Part shown: positions 13,022-26,254 of the stretch, one piece after another
Position numbering within the stretch: position 1 is the first letter of the stretch
Layout of the letters: each line of letters opens with the position of its first letter
NCBI GenBank assembly: GCA_019843655.1
Contig: JACDQD010000006.1
Span: 14,464,246 to 14,528,245, forward strand
DNA length: 64,000 nucleotides
Direction of reading: 5' to 3'
Source of the DNA: Lethocerus indicus
Taxonomy: Eukaryota; Arthropoda; Insecta; Hemiptera; Belostomatidae
Program-made: the position numbers and the translations under genes
Notes under the pieces: model-generated
Told to the model about the DNA's origin: nothing
The model's database searches: none
What the model saw: only the letters and a program-made list of their open reading frames with translations

Positions 13022-14640
13022 TAATGTTTTGATTTCGGCAGAAGTGAAGTTGGCAAAAGATTATTTGCCTTTTCTGATAACGTTGGAGCCTTTCTCGGTT
13101 GGGATAAAAAAGAGCAGTATGTTATACGGGGCGAATTGAGCCCAGGTGACGAACAGGAAGTGCATAAAAATGCAAATAACGGAGCCCGGACGGCAACTGC
13201 TCTGCGCTACCGGTAGGGTGGGCGGTGTGGGGGACTCGTTAGGGGTGGGGGATGATATACTGCCCCATAACTAGCGCCCCCGCCCCCGCCCCCATCGCCG
13301 GCACACTTCATTACTGACACAAACACATGACCGCTAATAGAGCCTTCAATCCAAGGATACACATATCCCCCTCACCCCCACATCCAGCCATAGGCGTCAA
13401 TATTATTGCGTAATCTTAGTTATTGCGCAACGGCCCAGTATTGACAGTACATTCCGAATTTAAACTTACCATTTTGTTTCCACAATTCACTTATTTTCCC
13501 TTCGCTAACTGAAAAATTCCTTATCCGATTTTATATTTTAAAAAATAAATTGACAATTATTTAATAATTATAATGAGTTAAGTATTAAATTATTTCCAAT
13601 GTAAATTGACGTTGTAGTTCTATTTGTGTTGTTTCTTCGTCGAAAGAAGTCAATAACGTCAAATAAATATGTAATTTTATGTCATAGTTCATTCCCTCTT
13701 CTGGGGTTTAGTTGGGATTGCGAATTACATCTCTAATGTATTAGGCCGCAGAGATTCGTTTTCTACAATTCTTAAACTCATAAATAATTAATGGAACATT
13801 CAGTGAAACGCAGGTTGGAACTCACGGCCTATCTTCCAGCCATGGTTTTCCTTTCCACTTGGCACTCACTGACAAGCGCAAACACATTCTGAGGTCAGGT
13901 ATACAGGTACACGTACGACGGGGTCGGACGGCGGAAAACGTTTTCCTAATTAGTCGGCTCGTCAAAGCCCCCTTTTCGGTCTCATTGGACTCGAGCTCGC
14001 CTTAATGTCCCCCGCCGAAAACTTAAAGACGGCGTCGGGCCACCGGGGATAACGCCCCCGCCGGTTCGCCTTAATTAGACTCGAACCCCCAGCCAGCCCA
14101 CACCGACTAATTTAACCGTGCCCCCCACGGTGTGCTAAGTAGTCGTTTTCTTAATTTCCCCTCCGACTCCCCCATTCCCACCTCCTCCCCTTCAATGCCG
14201 CCGCCGCTGCCGCCGCCGGGCTTTGACGTTGAGATAATTCTCCCGCTCGCCCCCCACCCCCTCCACATTTGGAATTAGTTCCGCCCCCGAGCAGTGAACG
14301 CTACCCGATTTCTTGCCAACTTCAATCTTTGTTTAGGAGTCTCAGAAACTAAAGCGAGATGAAAATATGAGTAATTTGACCATATTTTCTTTAATTTTCA
14401 CATCCTTCAAATACTGAAACCCGTAAAATATCGCAGTAACTGTAGACCACCAATTTAGTCAAAAATCACTGTTATATGTACTAAAATTGAATTAAGCTAC
14501 CTCATTTATTATCTTCCATCATAATTCATAAAAATATATAGTCTTACGAAGGTCTTCTTAAACTGTTGCAATAGGTAAGATCGTAGTTATTTGATTTCAA
14601 AAATTCGTTAAGGAAACCATGTAAATAATAATTATGGTAA
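13022..14640. other. Noncoding stretch with strong GC-rich stripes
   Basis: No coding region is recognised. GC-rich stripes lie at 13120-13320 and 13900-14300; the second contains a short imperfect CCG triplet run at about 14199-14221. AT-rich sequence separates them. Confidence 0.55.
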
Positions 14641-14643
14641 TGA

Positions 14644-14658
14644 AGGCGCTAATACTAG
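14644..14658 (+). repeat. Tiny relic of the hairpin element centre
   Basis: AAGGCGCTAATACTA is a 15-base match to the centre of the hairpin family (same string in copies 2 and 3), with unrelated sequence on both sides. It may be a relic or a chance match. Confidence 0.3.
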
Positions 14659-14659
14659 A

Positions 14660-17600
14660 CATATCTTGAGACAAAGCAAAATTGTTATAATTTCCGTTCC
14701 TGTATGCCATACGTGGATCAATTAATAATTTTTTCTATTACAAAAACAATGAGATATATTCTGTAACAGCGTAAGTTATGATACGTTGATAAACCTTGCA
14801 AAGGTACAAGTAACTCGGAAATTCTGCGTTTCCGGGTGCTATTGATCATTGATTTCGTCTTTTCACTAGACCTCAATAGTTTTCTCTTTCGGTTTAGTCT
14901 TCTCGCCAACTTCAATAGAGTTCCCTCAGGAATATTAGCCACAGTCACTACTCTGTTAATGTGTATGATAAGGCCAAATGTGCGAGCGGAGGAAAAAAGT
15001 CACAAGAATGATGAAATTAACTCATCATTTAATAATTTAAGTAATTAATTATTAAATATATAATAATATATATAATATTAATTAAAATAATACATAAAAT
15101 AATTATTTTAACAAAACGCTATTCTTGTACGGAATTATTAGTGGGGCCTGATAGAGAATTGCCTTTTCACTTTACTTTGTTAAACGCGAATCTCCCAAAT
15201 ACATTACTGACGATAGGGGGAATTATTTCAGAAATGTTTACGAATTTAGTCAAAAATATCGTCGGGCCCAACTTATAGGGCCGTCCGTGAGGGTGGGGCG
15301 GTTGTTGGGAAGGCTCGTAAATGATGAACTTATTTGTTCTAAACTTGCCTCTTAGCCGCTTCCAAACTTGAGATTACTTTGTCAAAAGCCGTATTATAAC
15401 TTATCATTCATGGGTAAATTAAAAATTTCTCCATCCCCGTACAACTCGCCAACTATCCGGGAGGCAGTCTAAAGTAATCTATGGCCAGGATATACGGGAA
15501 AAGCATGGGCGAAAAGTGAGCCTACACAATATACATACATACGCTTTATACAGCCAGTCAACACAAGTCAGGTTCACCGTTACTGAGGAACTTAATACGC
15601 CTTAATTATATAAAGTCTTACAAACAATGCAGGTTACTACAATTGCATATCGGATAACCTATTTTAGAGAATATATGAGAAATCATTGTTGAATTTAGTC
15701 CGGACACCTGTGTGTTACGCTTACAAAAAACCTTATATCCGCGAATAAAAACAAATTGAATCATACTATCATACTAATAAATCATGGAATCATACTAATA
15801 AAATCTATGCAGGAAAAACAAATTGGCAATAATATAAATTATGTACATGTAATATAATAAAATATAAACAAGATTGACAGGCCTGAATATTTTATCTTAC
15901 GTCGAGTTTATTTTTCGGTTACATTTTGTTATTTATTAATGAATTTTAAATTTTTATTTCAATTTTTCCCTCGGATTTATCGGAGAATTTATTGATACAT
16001 GAAAATGTAGTCCGTTTGCCTGTTTTTATATTTTTTATACCAATATACCTACTTGTTAAATGAAAATATTGTCATTAAATACCGCCTATCACCCAGAATC
16101 GCATTACTGACATATGATCACTTTCACTTACTCCGACATGCACTCGATATGTACACCGCTTGAAATGCAGCGGTGTGTACTTACCGATTTATTTTACATT
16201 TTTTAAAGAATGTGTGGGGGAGGGGATCATTCAGGTTCCTAATCCCATGGTCCAATGGTATGGGAAAGTTGTACCGTATTCAGTTTTCGTGCGGATCAAG
16301 GTCGTAGAATTGGCTCGGGGTTTTGGCCTAGAAATTGTTTGTCCGGCGGCAGATCCCCAAGGTAATCAGGTCGGGGTCTGGCCGGGCGCGATTGCAGGGG
16401 AAAACACTTTTACCCGGGGAGTTGAGCCCCCAAAGAGGGGATTTGTCGGGAAAAATGAATTAGAGAGCCGGGAAGACAGCAGAGCGGAAAGAGAAACGGC
16501 AACAATCGGAGGGCCTAATACGTCCCCGGGGGCCGGGCGGTCCCAACTAACCAACCAACGGTCTCGTCGCTGACAGAAACATCACTCAGATTTTGGCATT
16601 TCTGAATAATCTCTAGTCATGAGTGATCGTCTTATATATCCGTGCAGAGACATGTATATGGCTTTCCGGGCTAAAGGAAAACCAGCATAATTCTTGCCTC
16701 TGCGTTTTCCCACATACACTGTATCTTTGTTACCAGTTGCTTTATTTTCTTCTTCGTCAAGCAATATGATTCAGTAAACACGGGACTTTCTATATCGGTT
16801 GTCATTAGGTTGTTTAAGTAGAAAGTTCACCTCTGCGGGATGAAGGACCTTTAACCGCTACGGTATCGACCATCCGGGTGAACAGAAGCGGGCATGTAAG
16901 AATTTAATCACCTCGGTGCGGTGAACCTCCCGCATTAAACTGAACTTTAATTGCGGCCCTTGGAGGGGGAAAAAAGTAAAAAATATCAGGAAGGGAGGGT
17001 ATTTTTCTTCTTTAACGGGGCGGCGGTCGGAGAGGACAATAAAACACAGTTGGACAAGTAGGGGCGGTCGGATCACGAACGGGCCGTATATCAAAGCCGG
17101 TTAACCGGTTTCGTGGCCGAGGTATTAAAGGCATTTAAATGCAGGGAAATGAGAAATAGCCCCCTCCCCATCGCCACAACGGTCGTAAAGAGCAACAATT
17201 GAATGCTGTTGGGTTCAAAATGTATGGGTCGCTCCCGGGAATGGTTTGAAAAATATTCGGTGATATTAAACGGACCGCGAATATTAGCTTTTTAACGAGG
17301 CCCCGCCTTAACAATTTATTTCGCCAATTAGATTCTGTCCCTTTGAGATTGATGCGACTAAAATAATTGGTTTAAACATATCGGAACTTCCTGTCAGAGC
17401 CCAACAAGTGTAACAACTTCAGCCACATTTTTTGCAAGTGTCTTAGCTAAAATAATTCATGTATTTGGAATAACATATATCACCATCGACGTAGGTGCAT
17501 AGTACCTGTCTATGTTAATACAACTATATATTTATATCTCTTCTCTATTTTTAAAGAATTTAGACAGTAAATATTTTCCAACACTCTAAGATCAAATTAA

Positions 17601-19582
17601 ATAACCATAATTGGTGCTGAATTGCAAACAGACAAGGTTATTAATCGTGAAACTTGTTCCAAAAAACTTCCTCCGCTAATGGTTCAATTTCAGGCCTACT
17701 CGACGTGGTTTCAGAGTTTTTGCTGGCTTCCAGTATAAATACCCCTTATAGCTGGTGGGGAGAGAGTTAGCAAAAAACCATAGACCGACAACAATAGCCG
17801 CCCTAAAACAATAACCTGCTAACGTATCGCCGCCATAAAATATTTGAAACTCTCCTGGTGAGAAAAATTGTGATAAGAAAAAAAATCAGGTATAAGAACA
17901 TTCAGTAACTTTTTAATCGCATTAACGCTCTAGTATTTAAAGGAATCATTTAAGAAATTTAATATAATCATTCTTATATTCAGGGACAATTATTCTAGGA
18001 AGGTTTCGATATAATCAATGTTTAACTGTTTTTGAAACTGGCTCTCAATGTTTGGTCGTATCACTTTAATCGAGCCCGGAAACACCTTGGACCGTGTGAC
18101 ACTTTCACATTAGTCACTGTTAACCGTCCCAAGAGACGACTAACGCCAAGTGAATAATGCCCCTCTAAATAGTGATACTTTGTCAGATACCTCCCCAGAA
18201 ACCAATCCTCTAATAGGTGTAACTTAAATCCGGCCGTTCGCGGACAAACTCCTGAACGCATTATAATATTAATAGGGTAGAATATCGATTCCCTACTTTA
18301 CATAATATATATTTCACAAACTTGTTGTAAAAGTATTTTTTAGAATCAATATGCCATGACCTTCAACCTCCATTCCATAAGTAAACACGTGTAATTATAA
18401 TACGTGACACAATGACTACTAATTGGCGACAATACGATCAAGAAGTGCCTTCTATCCATTACTGGCTGGATTTAAGTCATTTCCAGTCTTGAAACCGTTC
18501 ACGGCGAACAACTACACCTTCAGGAAGTACCCAGAGAATTTTTATCAGCCAACCTACCGAAACAGTAAATTCGGTCGTAAGTTCTGGTTTGTGATATTCA
18601 GAATTTCGTTTCAACAAAACTTCAATGCAGCAGGAATTATTTCTCCAAAATGTAAACCCACATAAATCTCGGCGCCCGAGTGAAGCCCCGCACGCCCGTT
18701 TCAGTAATGTACAATCTCGTCCCGGATCCAAACACAAAAAAAACGAGAAAAACAAACAAAATAAAAGGAAAATGAATGCTTTATCTCGGAGTAAATTGGC
18801 GCATCTATTACAAGCCGGTTTTTTTTGTGGCGGGGGATCTCGTCCGCGTGTCTTCCCCCGGTTATTTTTCCGGCTGATATTTTTATCCGTAAAATTTTCG
18901 CCAGGAGGGATTTTTAAAATAATGGGCAATTTTTCGGCCCGCCGTCCTTCGGCGTGCGGGGAGGGTTGACTAATACGGTGGCGAGAGGACAAATGGGGCA
19001 TTATTTCTCAGGTGTTGGGGCCGAGGATATCGTTGCCTCTCCCAGACGGCGGAACGATGTCCAGCAATTTGTACACGGGGCTAACCCAACCCCAACCTCA
19101 CCGGGCTTTGCCTTCTCGCCGATGGCCTATAGTTTAGATTTGACACCGGGTTTATAACAGAGGAAACGCATTAGTAACGGTCTTATTAATGGGGCTGGCG
19201 GCCCGGCGCCTGCGACTACGTGAGCGCAATGTCCGATGTCCGAACACCGACAGCGTCCGATGGGGACCTTGTTTCCCCCTTAACAGTATAAAATCCACAC
19301 TAGTTGGGAAACACATTGGAAGTACAGCTTTTTTAATCCGTTTTCTGGAAAATTTCCCAGGGTCCTCTACGAGTGGCTACGTCATCATTTTACTCTTGTT
19401 TGTGTTTTACTACTCATTACTGATGAATGAGGCAACTCCAAAAATTGAATAAATAAAACACTGCATTCAATCACACTTATTAAATTCCCACAATCGTTTA
19501 AGGTAGCTTTATACGAATATATTTTCGCATAAGGTACCGTTTTAATATTATACTATTAAATCACTCTATTTCCAACATCATT
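14660..19582. other. Noncoding stretch, no gene seen
   Basis: Nearly 5 kb without a recognisable gene. GC-rich stripes at about 16200-16560, 16840-17100 and 18660-19280 host the longest frames (16160-16573 plus, 18477-19001 minus, 18625-18969 plus). These overlap one another and have no domains. An A-rich run lies at about 18733-18775. Confidence 0.55.
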
Positions 19583-20054
19583 GGAATTAATTAATTTGAA
19601 ATACCTGTTTTGTGGACTGAGAGGGGTTGGAATACCGTAGATTTTATGTGTTTCTGTCTCCTTTCACTTGTTTAGCTTTTTGCTTGACCGGTTTCGGCTG
19701 CTCGCCATCTTCAGTAGCGGTGTTAGTCTCTTTTGGCGCTTTGGATGTTTTTTGGGCATCCTTTGCACTGTCACTGTCATTTTTACTGAAAGGCGCTATA
19801 TGTAAGGCGCTAATACTAAAATGTAAGACAGACCTTTGTTGCGGACTAGTATTAGGTTCGCCGTACCATTGAAACTAGTAGCGCATTAAACTGAATACAC
19901 TACAACCACCACAGTACAAGTGACAGTGACAGTGCAGTGAGACTCCCCACAAAACACCGCAACTGAAGATGGTGTGCAGCCGAAACCTTTCTAGCAAAAG
20001 ACCAAACCAGCGAGAAGAAACAGAAACACAAAATCTACGGAATTAGTTAAATTT
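19583..20054 (-). mobile_element. Hairpin SINE-like element, copy 3, near full length
   Basis: The body is about 19598-20038. The family tail (AAATACCTGTTTTGTGG) is at the left, so the element reads on the minus strand. Both arms and the whole centre are present. Flanks show a diverged direct repeat: GGAATTAATTAATTT (19583-19597) against GGAATTAGTTAAATTT (20039-20054), one substitution and one indel. The centre carries a local duplication (GGCGCTATATGTAAGGCGC) also seen in copy 8. The arms have diverged from each other, with a deletion in the right arm near GTGAGACTCCCCACAAAACACC. An 81-codon frame (19627-19872) only reads through the left arm and centre. With the 36.4 kb copy it best shows the full family organisation. 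Confidence 0.9.
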
Positions 20055-23000
20055 CATTACAGTTAAATTACATTTATTTCATCTCTCCACATAAGAAAAT
20101 TTCTCTACAACACCAAAAGGAGCTGCCAGAATTTAGTTTTAATTAACACCGATTAAGTTTTGAGAATAAATCTCCACTGCGCTTATGGCAAATTATCAAA
20201 CACGATTTATATTCGCAAGGAACCACCAGAGTATTAGCTCTTAAAAATATGGTGGGTACCGAATGTATGAAGACAGTTTATAGCATACATTTTGAAAAAA
20301 ATTCCTTCGAATTGATTTTTAGATGAACTCGACATTCAAACATTGTTCTATTCATATTCCCTACTCTACATATAATAATTTGTTCCGCTGGACTGAGATA
20401 ATATTCGAGGTAGTTATTCTAACAAAGTCCAAACGGTCGTTTGTCTCTATTCTAGAATTTCAATCGCGGTGTGCAGATTTCAGAGGTTTTGGGCCTCTTT
20501 CCGAATTGGGCGGTCGGGCCCTTCTCGGTCGAGCGGTCATTCGGCAGTGGGGCCCTTTTCCATTTCCGATTCAGTTGAATGAACCTGGACCCGCGGTGCT
20601 CGCCCGATTCTAATGGCGGGGGGCATTGAGACCCGGCGGTGGAGAATAATTTCCTTATTCATTACACTGCTTTACTGCCAACATCGTCGGCCGACGGACC
20701 ACCTTTGAATAGCTCTTCCTATTTAAAAAAAAGGTGGATCGGGAAGACTGACATGAATAATAATACGGTTGAATGCCCCACCATTTTTATGATCTCAGGT
20801 AATGATATTTCTTGAATTATACCGATATAATAATTGGTAATGATGCATCTGTGTGCACTGTTGGACCGCAACCAAACCCTCGCGTTCCCCGTTCAAGTAT
20901 TTTAAATTATATGATCTCGGTGACTACTCCTTTTGGGAATGGGTGAGGATTGAATTTCTCAGTTTATCGAACGCTCCCGAGGTTTCGGACTTTAGTCCGA
21001 GGTCCCCGGCCACTCTCGGGGCTTTCGGACAAATGTCGCCCTCCCACCCTCCCCCCGTAGACCGGCCCGGGTTCAAATTTATTGCGGGCGTTAAACGATT
21101 TACGCCCCGGCCGCCTTAACAGCCCACGCCGTATTGCCGCGATGGCTCAGAACCCCAACCCCCTTCCCCGCAACCACCCAGAACACAATCAACTATTAAT
21201 CACAATGCGCCAATGAGGAATTGCCAGAAACACAGCTCTGCAGCTCATAGTTTCTCGACCCAAGTTTGAAGCGTCATATTGTGAACGGTAAGCACTCGAA
21301 TTGAATCGTTGCCGTTTCGAATTTTGCCTTTGAGCCGAGTCTAATTGGAACTTCCGAGTTCGAACACCCTCGCTTCTGAACGGTAAACGATGGTATGTTT
21401 CCAGAGTATTGAGCGTTCGGAGAATATATTGTATGAACAGTTAAAGACACAAAAACAAATACCCGACCTCAGGCACTCGAATGAACATTGAGAGGCATTG
21501 AAAGTTTATCGGATGATATGAACTTACGACCCATTTCACGTTCAACAATTAAAGATATCAGATAACGATATTTCAGGAATTATTCCCCCGTTTAAATTCT
21601 CTCTTTGCTAAAACACAATTGATACAAATTAGCTTGACTAATTTATACTTTATTCTGAATTTCTACTAATTGTCTACGGAGCTAATTTGGTTTCTTCGGA
21701 AATTCCCAAATTCACTGGAATTAAAGCAGTCCGGCGTCGGTTATTAGAAAACCGCGTCTTTCAACTCCCGGACACACCAGAAACAAATACAAAAAGGACT
21801 CCACAAGATGCGAAAAACCACAAAATTGAAATTACGTTCAATCGGACTAGTTTATTCTTCGGGTTATAGGGTATTCAGACTGCTAAAGGTCGGGAGGTAG
21901 ACTAGCTGAACCACCGAATAGGAAAGGTGAAGAATAAACATGGACGGGAAGAGAGGACTAAATTTTAACGCCAACCACAAAAGACTTTCATCATTGAGGT
22001 GCCTATTAATGCGGATACTACGCCTAAAATAAGCGCTTGGAGTGACAAAGAGATTATTGAGGGAGAATTAGGGGCGGAGCAGAATGGAACGCGGAGGGGA
22101 AAGAGTTTAAAGGGAGATTTGTAACGGTGGAGGGACCGGGGACTAATTCCTAATCCCTGCGGTGTAGCCCAATCCCCTACCGCTGCCACTTCCAGATAAA
22201 TGAACGGCCACAGCCACAGCCCCCGGCCACGTCCACCCCCGGACAAAGACACCAATTAGAAGTGTCCACCGAGCTAAGTGCCCCCGATAATTGGTTCGGT
22301 CGACTGCGAAACGCCGACAGTTGATGTCCCTAGCGCAATCTTCTCTTTTGACTAAAGCTCTGTTCAACCGACGCCCGCCGTAGGCCTTCATTGGCATCGC
22401 CAACTATGAGAAGGAGACATTCACCCCACTCCCAACCGCCGTTTTACAATGCAGGATAATTTCCTGTACGTCGATACCTTTTGCTATCTTATAGCCGAGC
22501 TCTGTCAGTCGTCTTAAATGTGGCAGAATTTGTGTGTATACCTTAGCCAGGTGGTTCCTTTTTTTCAATCAAGTGTCCAAGACGTGAGGTAGGACAACAT
22601 TTTGTTCAAAATGAGTCAGTATTTTTTAAACCGTGTTACCAGTCAAAAATTCTTATCAGTACTTTACTTATATAGTTAATTTCATTAGAGACTTTGTTAG
22701 ATGAATTAACTAACAGTTTAGTTCATTTCTGAATAAGGAAATTAAAAGGAGAGTGTGCAGCGTACTGGGGATTTACTTCTTCAGGGTTACAAAGAGCTCT
22801 GCTTTTATGTCAAAACCTACTCAAAACTGTAACTGAGTTCTCGGGAGTTTTTGTGAATACGAGCATTTGAAACTAACGATTCCTAGAAATGAATCCGTTT
22901 AAATTGACCTGATTGCAGAAAGAGTACATAAAGAGCTACCTACTTTTCACCAGCTTTTCTGGCATTTCCCGGAACCCTTTTGTTTTATCCCCGTTATCTG

Positions 23001-24770
23001 CTTCTGCCTCAATCATTTTTTTTCCTGTTTTCACTCCCCACCCCCACGCCTCCAACGTGTGTCATTCCGATCTGTCAATACCACTCGGGTCCCGGCTTTA
23101 AATATTGTTCGTTTCATCTGCCGACGCACACATAAAACAGGGGCCCCTTCGGCGGCCGGGTCCCAGGGCATCATTCAGTTCCTAGGGCCCCGTGAACCGT
23201 TGACATGCCCCGGCCTCCTCTCTTCCCTTTTGATATTTCAAACGACGCCGGATTAGCTTTCCCGGGGAACACAAAAGCGGGTCCCCCCGTTTCGGTCGGG
23301 AGGAAATTGGACGGAATCTCCCTTGACTATTTTCCCGATCGCATCTTCCTCCATTTTGTTCTTGATCTCAAATTCGGTGTGCAGTTTCCTAGCTTATACG
23401 AAATGTTGGCGATTCCTGTAATTTCGACATAAGTAGAGACCCCAACGACCTATAGGAACCGTCAATTCTATACTTATTCCAGAATAATTGTCCATTTGTC
23501 GATGGTTTGAAAATGTTCCAATGAATTTAAATTTGATTCAGAAATATTTTGAGAAATTAATAACGTATCACAATTATTTTATTTTTGAGCCTCCCTAGGG
23601 ATTATGTAAATTGCCCTAATTAGAAGAAAGGTATTTGCATAAACACCAGAAAAACTCGAAAATAAAATTATTTCCTGTAGTTTTAGACTTAAACAATTGC
23701 TTCTAATTCGTGTAGCGGAACTTTCTTTCAATTAAAACTTACTAATTCATCGCAGTATTCATTACCTCTCGACGATATTATTATTTTTTGATGTTATGGG
23801 ACAGTAACATCCGTAAACGCATTAAAAACTATATTTCAAAGCTGTATGTGTTATAAAGCTGGGTGAAAATAAAAAATGATCTAACCCAACAACGCGCCGG
23901 ATGAGGAACACCTTACCCTGTTCTAATCCGGCTGATCGATGAGGTTGGAACTTGTGTGATCTGTCACGAGCGCCCCCTCCGGTTCGTTATCTCTGGACAG
24001 ATTAGGCTGTCGAACAGTTTCGATTATCGGAGGGAATTATTGGCCGATAATTTATAGGACTCGGAGGAGGAACGCGTTCGGATAATGTGTTTCGGTTAAC
24101 ATATTGCGATTAATATGGATTGTTGACTTGTTTAACCGATTATAACATATCGGGTTCAAACAGTATGTACTTTTGATTAAATTGACCAGATTAATTCTCT
24201 TCCAGTTACAATTTTAGAGCGTTGGTAATGAATGATCCCAACTACTTATCAATGCAATTTATTACGAGATTCATCATAATATCTCGAATAAAAATATTAG
24301 TATTTCATGCACCAGTCGGTAAATGTGTCAGTGTTTGTGTGCATGTTGGTTGCCGGAAAATACTGTTCGCGCTGATTTCACTGTTACTTTATGGAGTCAT
24401 AAAACACTCTAAAGATAGCGCAAGTAGGCAGACGCGTAAAACTCTCTGAACGAACATATTCACTAAATTACGTATCGTACTTCACTCTACTGAGGCAGCC
24501 GAAATCTTCTTATACGTATCTTCTTCTACTTCTTTCTCTTATAACGTTGAAAACTTGTAGATTGTAGACTTGAATTTTAGATTTGAATTGAATATAGTGC
24601 CGTCACAATATTGCATTCAAGAAGAGTATAGTAAAGGGTAGTAGGCTCTGACTCGGACAAGCTTTATATTTAACTGGTAGGGAAGCTGACATTTGTATTG
24701 CCAATCACTTAGGCAGGAAACTTCTCAATTGTAAGGGGTTGGGGTGAGGGTGGGGGCTCCCTATACTCCA
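20055..24770. other. Noncoding stretch, no gene seen
   Basis: GC-rich stripes at about 20480-20640, 20960-21180, 22060-22440 and 23080-23330 alternate with AT-rich DNA. No ORF has a recognisable domain. No repeat shared with other parts of the window was identified with confidence. Confidence 0.5.
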
Positions 24771-24771
24771 G

Positions 24772-24791
24772 GCTCGTTGGAGCCAACGAGC
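24772..24791. repeat. Perfect 9-bp inverted repeat
   Basis: GCTCGTTGG and CCAACGAGC are exact complements separated only by AG. It follows a G-rich run (24734-24757). With a 2-nt gap it is better seen as a palindromic site or cruciform than as an RNA hairpin. There is no evidence for a terminator. Confidence 0.7.
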
Positions 24792-24799
24792 TAGCTACA

Positions 24800-25990
24800 A
24801 GTTAGGAAAGGAAACATTTGTAACCCGAACGTAACCGCCGAGACCCAGTATGTACTTTATACCAACTTCCCTCCCTCTCATCAATTTTCTTTCCATAGCC
24901 TCGTTCACCACTACCTTTTAAAACTCTTGGAGAAATATTGAGAACCGGACTTACACCCCGGACTTTGACACCCGATAAAAGACAATGGACCGTTTAACTT
25001 TAGGCGACCCCGTCTTTACGAACCGGATAATTGGGACCGGTATTCTTTTTCTTATATATTTTTCTTCTCCAATTACCGGAAACCCCCTTTTACCAGAAGT
25101 TTCCTTTCAATCTTCTCCATAGCTTTCGTCCTATCGGTCCAGTTTCTTTACAGCGTCTTTCCTCTTCTCCTTTACCTTTATCGCGATTGAAATCGTTATT
25201 TCCTTTTAGTTTCCTTCGACAGAATAAATCAGGTATTTGGCTGAAAATAGAAAACAGTCCTCAAACGACTTTACTCGTCGGGAAGTTCGTGAAGAAGTAA
25301 TCAACCGAGTGTTGATTCGAGGAGCGGGCCGCGATACATAGAGAAGCGTTACGACTAGGCGGTGGCGGTGGCTGTGGCGGGGGGCCACAGGTGAAATATC
25401 AATAGAACCGTAAAGCCGGGCCCGAACTGTAAATACCCCGCGGGCCACAACAAACACCGTCGGCGGGCCCCATTTTATTGCCGGTGGGGCCCCGGCTTTT
25501 ACGGGGGCGGGGGCCCTTTCCCCGGGTATAAAGCTCGCCCCCGTCAAAGCTTTCAACCCGTGTTACTCCAGATGACGACGGCGAAAGTCCCTCAACCCCT
25601 ACATTTCAGGGCTTTGTCTCTGACCCACTCCGTGTTTTCTTCCCTCGGTCCCGTAATTGTGACACCTTGAAGTTTATGATAGTGAAAGATTTTTACACTC
25701 TCTGTTGCCTTCGATTCCTAACCTATGATTTGTTTTCCACTATTTAATACCTGTGATTGCTGTTTCATAAACAAATATAAGTTATTTATAGAGATCGGGC
25801 ATTTTTCAGAGCACTGTTATGATTATATTCTCATTCAGGAAAAATTATAACATTGTATTCGATGTTAGATTCGATTTATATCTAGTCGGGTTGACGAAAA
25901 AACCTTCTGTGTTACTAATAGGATTCACGACTAATACTACGTAACGATTTAATATTAATAGTGTTTCCATATAGATCTGGCTCCACGAAG
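24800..25990. other. Noncoding stretch, no gene seen
   Basis: Contains a GC-rich stripe (25320-25560) dominated by GGCCC and CCCCG runs. The 116-codon minus frame across it (25206-25556) is composition-driven. No domain or repeat was recognised. Confidence 0.5.
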
Positions 25991-25999
25991 GATTTCTGA

Positions 26000-26164
26000 G
26001 TGGTGGACGGGTTGGCGGCTGGCAGAAGTATTAGGCAAACTGCGCCAGTATTTCATTTCAGCTACAGAAGGGCGCCCTTTAAACGGCGGAATTTGCATAG
26101 CTTAATGACCGTGAGATACGGTTCGTGTGGCTCTTGGCTCAGCGAAAAAAAAATAAATAAAATA
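26000..26164 (+). repeat. Possible retroposon-like block with A-rich tail
   Basis: A block of mixed composition ends in GGCTCAGCG followed by an A-rich tail with AAATAAATAAAATAAAT units (about 26145-26168). This layout resembles the 3' end of a SINE or LINE copy. I recognise no family, found no second copy in the window and saw no clear direct repeats. Just downstream, CCTACGGC occurs twice in tandem (26235-26251). Confidence 0.25.
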
Positions 26165-26254
26165 AATGAATGGCCGACGGGAAATCCCGGTCCTGCCGTA
26201 TGGGCCCTTAGCCCATGAAGTGAGCGGTGTCATACCTACGGCCCTACGGCCTAC

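Noticed and set aside
16160..16573. 137-codon plus-strand frame with Gly/Pro/Arg-rich end
   Set aside because: Composition-driven in a GC-rich stripe; an antisense frame is open over the same bases and no family is recognisable.
18477..19001. 174-codon minus-strand frame, one of the longest in the window
   Set aside because: No domain, a mixed low-complexity Lys/Phe-rich make-up caused by an A-rich run, and overlap with other frames on the opposite strand. It looks like a chance frame in a GC-rich stripe.
22549..22566. GGTGGTTCCTTTTTTTC, similar to the Jockey 3' UTR at 27.65 kb
   Set aside because: Similarity stops after about 17 bases of partly T-rich sequence; the rest of the UTR is absent, so chance is likely.
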